Below are positions 12,918-16,196 of a DNA stretch of 16,196 bases, piece by piece. Position 1 is the stretch's first letter, and each line of letters opens with the position of its first letter. This DNA is from Leucobacter sp. UBA1945 (lineage in GTDB: Bacteria; Actinomycetota; Actinomycetes; Actinomycetales; Microbacteriaceae): assembly GCA_002336855.1 (NCBI GenBank), contig DDEV01000141.1, positions 1 through 16,196 on the forward strand. The letters are read 5' to 3'. The translations under genes and the position numbers were made by a program. The notes beneath the pieces are model-generated. The model was given only the letters and a program-made list of their open reading frames with translations. It was not told where the DNA came from and ran no database searches.

Positions 12918-14452
12918 CCGTCAAGCACCACGTACGCGTATACAAGAGTGAAGAAGAGCTGCCGCGCGAGCAGCAGCTCGCCTGGAAGATCGCCGAGGTC
13001 GCGGTCGACCCGGTCGAAGCCGAGGCAGACGTCGTCGATATGATCATCAACCGCATCATCGACAACGCCTCGGTCGCGGCGGCCTCGCTGAACCGCGGGC
13101 CCATCGTCTCGGCGCGCGCGCAGGCCCTTTCTCACCCGGTATCAAACGGCGGTGCGGGCGCCTCGATCTTCGGTCTCGACGGTGCGAACGATGAGGCGGT
13201 GCGCACGAGCCCGGAGTGGGCCGCATGGGCGAACGGCGTGGCCGTGCGAGAACTCGACTACCACGACACCTTTCTCGCCGCAGAGTACTCGCACCCGGGC
13301 GACAACATTCCGCCGATTCTCGCGGTAGCGCAGCACGTCGGCAAAGACGGCCGCGCACTCGTGCGCGCCATCGCGACTGGCTACGAGATTCAGATGGACC
13401 TGGTGCGCGCGATCTGCCTGCACAAGCACAAGATCGATCACGTCGCGCACATCGGCCCCTCGGCCGCGGCAGGCATCGGCACGCTGCTCGGGCTCGATAC
13501 CGAGACCATCTATCAGGCGGTCGGCCAAGGCCTGCACACCACCACCGCGACGCGCCAGTCGCGCAAGGGCGAGATCTCGACCTGGAAGGCGCACGCGCCA
13601 GCTTTTGCGGGCAAGATGGCTGTCGAAGCGGTCGACCGAGCGATGCGCGGGCAGACCTCGCCGAGCCCCATCTACGAAGGCGAAGACGGCGTGATCGCCT
13701 GGATGCTCGACGGCCCGAACGCGAGCTACGAGGTGCCGCTGCCAGCAGCGGGTGAGGCAAAACGGGCGATTCTCGACAGCTACACCAAGGAGCACTCGGC
13801 CGAGTACCAAGCTCAGGCCTGGATCGACCTCGCCCGCAAGCTGCACGGCGAGCACCCTGAGCTCATCGACCCGGCGAACGTCGCTTCGATCGTGCTGCAC
13901 ACGAGCCACCACACCCACTACGTGATCGGCTCGGGCGCGAACGACCCGCAGAAGTACGACCCGAAGGCATCGCGGGAAACGCTCGATCACTCCATCCCGT
14001 ACATCTTTGCGGTGGCGCTGCAAGACGGCGGTTGGCACCACGTCGGCTCGTATGCGCCCGAGCGCGCGGGCCGCGCCGATACCGTAGAGCTGTGGAACAA
14101 GATCACGACAGCTGAAGACGCCGAGTGGACACGCCGCTACCACTCAGAAGACCCCGAAGAGAAGGCGTTCGGCGGCCGCGTGGAGATCGAGCTCACAGAC
14201 GGCACCAAGATCGTCGACGAGATCGCAGTCGCCGACGCGCACCCGCTCGGCGCGCGCCCGTTCGCCCGCGCTGACTACATTCGCAAGTTCCGCATTCTCG
14301 CCGAGCCAGTGCTCGAGGCCGCAGAGATCGAGCGCTTCCTCGAGCTCGTGCAGCGCCTGCCCGAGCTCACTGTCGACGAGGTACGCGAGCTGAACATCGT
14401 TGCTGCACCGGGTCTGATCGACCTCGCCGCAGGCCCGAAGGGACTCTTCTGA
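12914..14452 (+). CDS. prpD: 2-Methylcitrate dehydratase (MmgE/PrpD family)
   Basis: A 512-residue protein of the MmgE/PrpD family, the cofactor-independent dehydratase that turns 2-methylcitrate into 2-methyl-cis-aconitate in the methylcitrate cycle. The conserved block DYHDTFLAAEYSHPGDN (115-131) corresponds to the family's active-site signature with D-x-x-D-T and H-P-x-D-N. ATGYEIQ and HIGPSAAAGIG are further family features. Length is near the usual 480-510. It starts by a 4-bp ATGA overlap with the GntR gene, with AAGGGA as ribosome-binding site, and its TGA overlaps the prpB ATG by one base, so the three are translationally coupled. Identification as PrpD rather than another MmgE/PrpD member rests on the adjacent prpB and prpC. 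Two GTA valine codons close to the start fall in a sequence resembling the upstream operators. Confidence 0.94.
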   Translation: MTVKHHVRVYKSEEELPREQQLAWKIAEVAVDPVEAEADVVDMIINRIIDNASVAAASLNRGPIVSARAQALSHPVSNGGAGASIFGLDGANDEAVRTSPEWAAWANGVAVRELDYHDTFLAAEYSHPGDNIPPILAVAQHVGKDGRALVRAIATGYEIQMDLVRAICLHKHKIDHVAHIGPSAAAGIGTLLGLDTETIYQAVGQGLHTTTATRQSRKGEISTWKAHAPAFAGKMAVEAVDRAMRGQTSPSPIYEGEDGVIAWMLDGPNASYEVPLPAAGEAKRAILDSYTKEHSAEYQAQAWIDLARKLHGEHPELIDPANVASIVLHTSHHTHYVIGSGANDPQKYDPKASRETLDHSIPYIFAVALQDGGWHHVGSYAPERAGRADTVELWNKITTAEDAEWTRRYHSEDPEEKAFGGRVEIELTDGTKIVDEIAVADAHPLGARPFARADYIRKFRILAEPVLEAAEIERFLELVQRLPELTVDEVRELNIVAAPGLIDLAAGPKGLF

Positions 14453-15351
14453 TGCTGTACTCATCGTCGAGCGCCGAGCAGAAGCGCGCGCGATTTCGCG
14501 AGGATCTCGCGAGCGGACGACTGCTTCGCATGCCCGGCGCGTTCAACCCGCTCTCGGCGCGCCTGATCGAGCGCAAGGGCTTCGATGGCGTCTACATCTC
14601 GGGCGCGGTGCTGTCTGCCGACCTCGGTCTGCCCGACATTGGGCTCACTACGCTCACCGAGGTGGCGGCCCGCGGTGCCCAGATCGCACGCACTACCGAG
14701 CTGCCGACGCTCATTGACGCCGATACCGGTTTCGGCGAGCCGATGAACGCCGCGCGCACGGTGCAAGAGATGGAGAATGCGGGCATTTCGGGCCTGCACA
14801 TCGAGGATCAGGTCAACCCGAAGCGCTGCGGCCACCTCGATGGCAAGGAGGTCGTCGGCCTCGATATTGCCGTGCGCCGTATTCGTGCGGCTGTCGAGGG
14901 TCGCCGCGATCCGAATTTCTTGATCATGGCGCGCACCGATGTGCGTGCGGTTGAGGGGCTCGAAGCAGCAAAGGATCGCGCCAAGACACTCGTCGACGCG
15001 GGTGCCGACGCGATCTTCCCCGAGGCCATGCGCACGCTCGAGGAGTTCGAGGCGATTCGGGCAGCGGTAGACGTGCCTGTGCTCGCGAACATGACGGAGT
15101 TCGGCAAGAGCGAACTGTTCACCACCTCGCAGTTGCAGAGCGTCGGCATCAACATGGTGATCTGGCCGGTGTCGCTCTTGCGCATCGCGATGGGTGCCGC
15201 CGAGCGCGCGCTCGACACGCTCATCGAAGACGGTGCACTGACGAAGCAGCTCGGCAACATGCAGCACCGCGCCGAACTCTACGAGTTGATCAGCTACGAA
15301 GACTACGCTGGCTTCGACTCGAACATCTACACCTTCAACGTCGAACGGTAG
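14452..15351 (+). CDS. prpB: Methylisocitrate lyase
   Basis: A 299-residue member of the isocitrate lyase / PEP mutase superfamily, which splits 2-methylisocitrate into pyruvate and succinate, the last step of the methylcitrate cycle. The superfamily active-site loop KRCGH spans 124-128, with catalytic C126. The Mg-binding acidic pair is D89 and D91 in LIDADTGFG. RMPGAFNPLSARLIE near residue 26 and LANMTEFGKSEL are typical of PrpB. Length matches the roughly 295-residue family and is far shorter than isocitrate lyase. ATG 14452 shares its A with the prpD stop (TGATG), indicating coupled translation. Nine bases separate its TAG from the prpC start. Confidence 0.96.
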   Translation: MLYSSSSAEQKRARFREDLASGRLLRMPGAFNPLSARLIERKGFDGVYISGAVLSADLGLPDIGLTTLTEVAARGAQIARTTELPTLIDADTGFGEPMNAARTVQEMENAGISGLHIEDQVNPKRCGHLDGKEVVGLDIAVRRIRAAVEGRRDPNFLIMARTDVRAVEGLEAAKDRAKTLVDAGADAIFPEAMRTLEEFEAIRAAVDVPVLANMTEFGKSELFTTSQLQSVGINMVIWPVSLLRIAMGAAERALDTLIEDGALTKQLGNMQHRAELYELISYEDYAGFDSNIYTFNVER

Positions 15352-15360
15352 GAGCACACG

Positions 15361-16196
15361 ATGACTGATCCCGAAATCAGAAAGGGCCTCGCCGGGGTCG
15401 TGGTCGACGAGACCGCGATCTCGAAGGTGAACCCCGAGACCAACTCGCTCATGTATCGGGGCTACCCGGTGCAGGAGCTCGCAGCGACGCAGCCGTTCGA
15501 GGCCGTCGCGTACCTGCTGTGGAACGGCGAGCTGCCGAACGAGCAGCAGCTCGCCGAGTTGCGAGCCCAGGAGCGCCAGCACCGCGCGCTCGACGCGAAC
15601 GTGAAAGCTGCGATCGACCTGCTGCCGCTCGACGCGCACCCGATGGACGAGGCGCGCACTGCGGTCAGCGTTATCGGGGCCTCGGATTCGGCCGGTGCCG
15701 GCTCAGTGCTCGACGCGGCCGGCAGCCCCGAGCAAAACCTCGCGCGCAGCGTTCGCTTATACTCCGCGTTGCCGGCGATCGTTGCGTACGGGCAGCGACG
15801 CAGGCGGGGCGAGGATCTCGTCGAGCCGCGCGACGACCTCGACTATGCGGCGAACTTTCTCTGGATGACGTTCGGTGTCGAGGCAGAACCCGTAGTGGTC
15901 GACGCGTTCAACCGCTCGATGATTCTCTATGCGGAGCACTCGTTCAACGCCTCGACCTTCACCGCCCGCGTGATCGCGTCGACGCTCAGCGACCTCTACT
16001 CGTCGGTGGTCGGCGCGATCGGCGCGCTCAAGGGCCCGCTGCACGGCGGCGCGAATGAGGCCGTGCTGCACATTTTCAACGAGATCGGCGAGGCCTCGAA
16101 CGTCGAGGCATGGCTCGACAAGGCGCTTGCCGAGAAGCGCAAGATCATGGGCTTCGGTCACCGCGTCTACAAGAACTTCGACCCCCGCGCCAAGCT
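15361..16196 (+). CDS. prpC: 2-Methylcitrate synthase / citrate synthase family, 3'-truncated by the window edge
   Basis: Citrate-synthase-fold enzyme that condenses propionyl-CoA with oxaloacetate to 2-methylcitrate, the first step of the methylcitrate cycle. 278 codons are visible of about 370-380 expected, and the frame is still open at the window end. The N-terminus KGLAGVVVDETAISKVNPE is typical of the short, bacterial type II / PrpC group. Two of the three catalytic residues are present: H228 in GPLHGGANEA and H267 in GFGHRVYK. The catalytic Asp would lie beyond the edge. The ATG at 15361 has AGGAG (15350-15354) six bases upstream, overlapping the prpB stop. Context with prpD and prpB makes methylcitrate synthase more likely than the housekeeping citrate synthase, although such enzymes often use both substrates. 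Leu133 is encoded by TTA (15757-15759), very rare here. Confidence 0.92.
   Translation, partial: MTDPEIRKGLAGVVVDETAISKVNPETNSLMYRGYPVQELAATQPFEAVAYLLWNGELPNEQQLAELRAQERQHRALDANVKAAIDLLPLDAHPMDEARTAVSVIGASDSAGAGSVLDAAGSPEQNLARSVRLYSALPAIVAYGQRRRRGEDLVEPRDDLDYAANFLWMTFGVEAEPVVVDAFNRSMILYAEHSFNASTFTARVIASTLSDLYSSVVGAIGALKGPLHGGANEAVLHIFNEIGEASNVEAWLDKALAEKRKIMGFGHRVYKNFDPRAK

Noticed and set aside
14461..15639. Long minus-strand open frame (392 residues) opposite prpB and prpC
   Set aside because: Its product is rich in Arg, Val, Leu, Glu and His with no recognisable domain, as expected from the complement of GC-rich coding DNA, and the plus strand encodes clear PrpB and PrpC.
1..16196. CRISPR arrays, insertion sequences, integrase or phage genes, toxin-antitoxin pairs
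   Set aside because: No tandem direct repeats with spacers, transposase motifs, or small overlapping toxin-like frames were seen; base composition is even across the window.

Overview
The window looks like a chromosomal segment of a high-GC Gram-positive bacterium, most likely an actinobacterium of the Microbacteriaceae type (Leucobacter-like). That placement is an inference from the strong G/C third-position bias, the GTG and TTG starts, the TANNNT -10 boxes placed directly before start codons, a GTP-type PEP carboxykinase, and protein sequences typical of that group. I see no insertion sequence, prophage, CRISPR array or rearrangement. Gene density is high and no gap without a gene exceeds 300 bases; the longest non-coding stretches (about 1185-1432 and 12049-12236) hold hairpins plus a tRNA, and a divergent regulatory region.

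Layout. (1) 1-1184: 3' two thirds of GTP-dependent PEP carboxykinase, followed by two hairpins and a tRNA with anticodon UAA. (2) 1433-4005: a translationally overlapping pair, a fold-type III PLP enzyme (alanine racemase / D-threonine aldolase-like) and a D-arabinono-1,4-lactone oxidase-type flavoprotein. (3) 4071-6183: a LemA-family membrane protein, then an MFS exporter with its own promoter. (4) 6247-7662: aspartate ammonia-lyase, ending at a strong terminator shared with a convergent fumarylacetoacetate-hydrolase-family gene (8636-7770). (5) 8808-10762: an FKBP-type prolyl isomerase and an NCS2 purine-type permease, ending at a second convergent terminator. (6) 12048-10846: a Tat-type lipoprotein solute-binding protein of the spermidine/putrescine class, without permease or ATPase genes beside it. 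(7) 12237-16196: a GntR regulator overlapping prpD, then prpB and a truncated prpC, i.e. a methylcitrate-cycle operon for propionyl-CoA.

How the parts work together. The clearest unit is the divergent region 12049-12236. Two identical 14-bp GTATAC-centred elements lie 52 bp apart, each overlapping a predicted -10 box, one for the solute-binding protein and one for the GntR-prpDBC operon. This suggests that the GntR protein controls both its own methylcitrate operon and an orphan binding protein, so the ligand of that binding protein may be connected to propionate metabolism. The methylcitrate cycle yields pyruvate and succinate; AspA (fumarate) and PEP carboxykinase (oxaloacetate to PEP) act at the same metabolic node, though nothing in the sequence shows them co-regulated.

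Three genes (1433, 4071 and 8636) have a TANNNT hexamer exactly six bases before the start codon, the signature of leaderless transcripts; the others carry Shine-Dalgarno sequences. The UAA tRNA folds as a class I tRNA with a five-base variable loop instead of the long arm expected of leucine tRNAs, and the only in-frame TTA codon I found by eye in the annotated genes is in prpC. I do not see a clearly new multi-gene system; the most promising leads are the divergent operator pair with the orphan binding protein, and the class I UAA tRNA.
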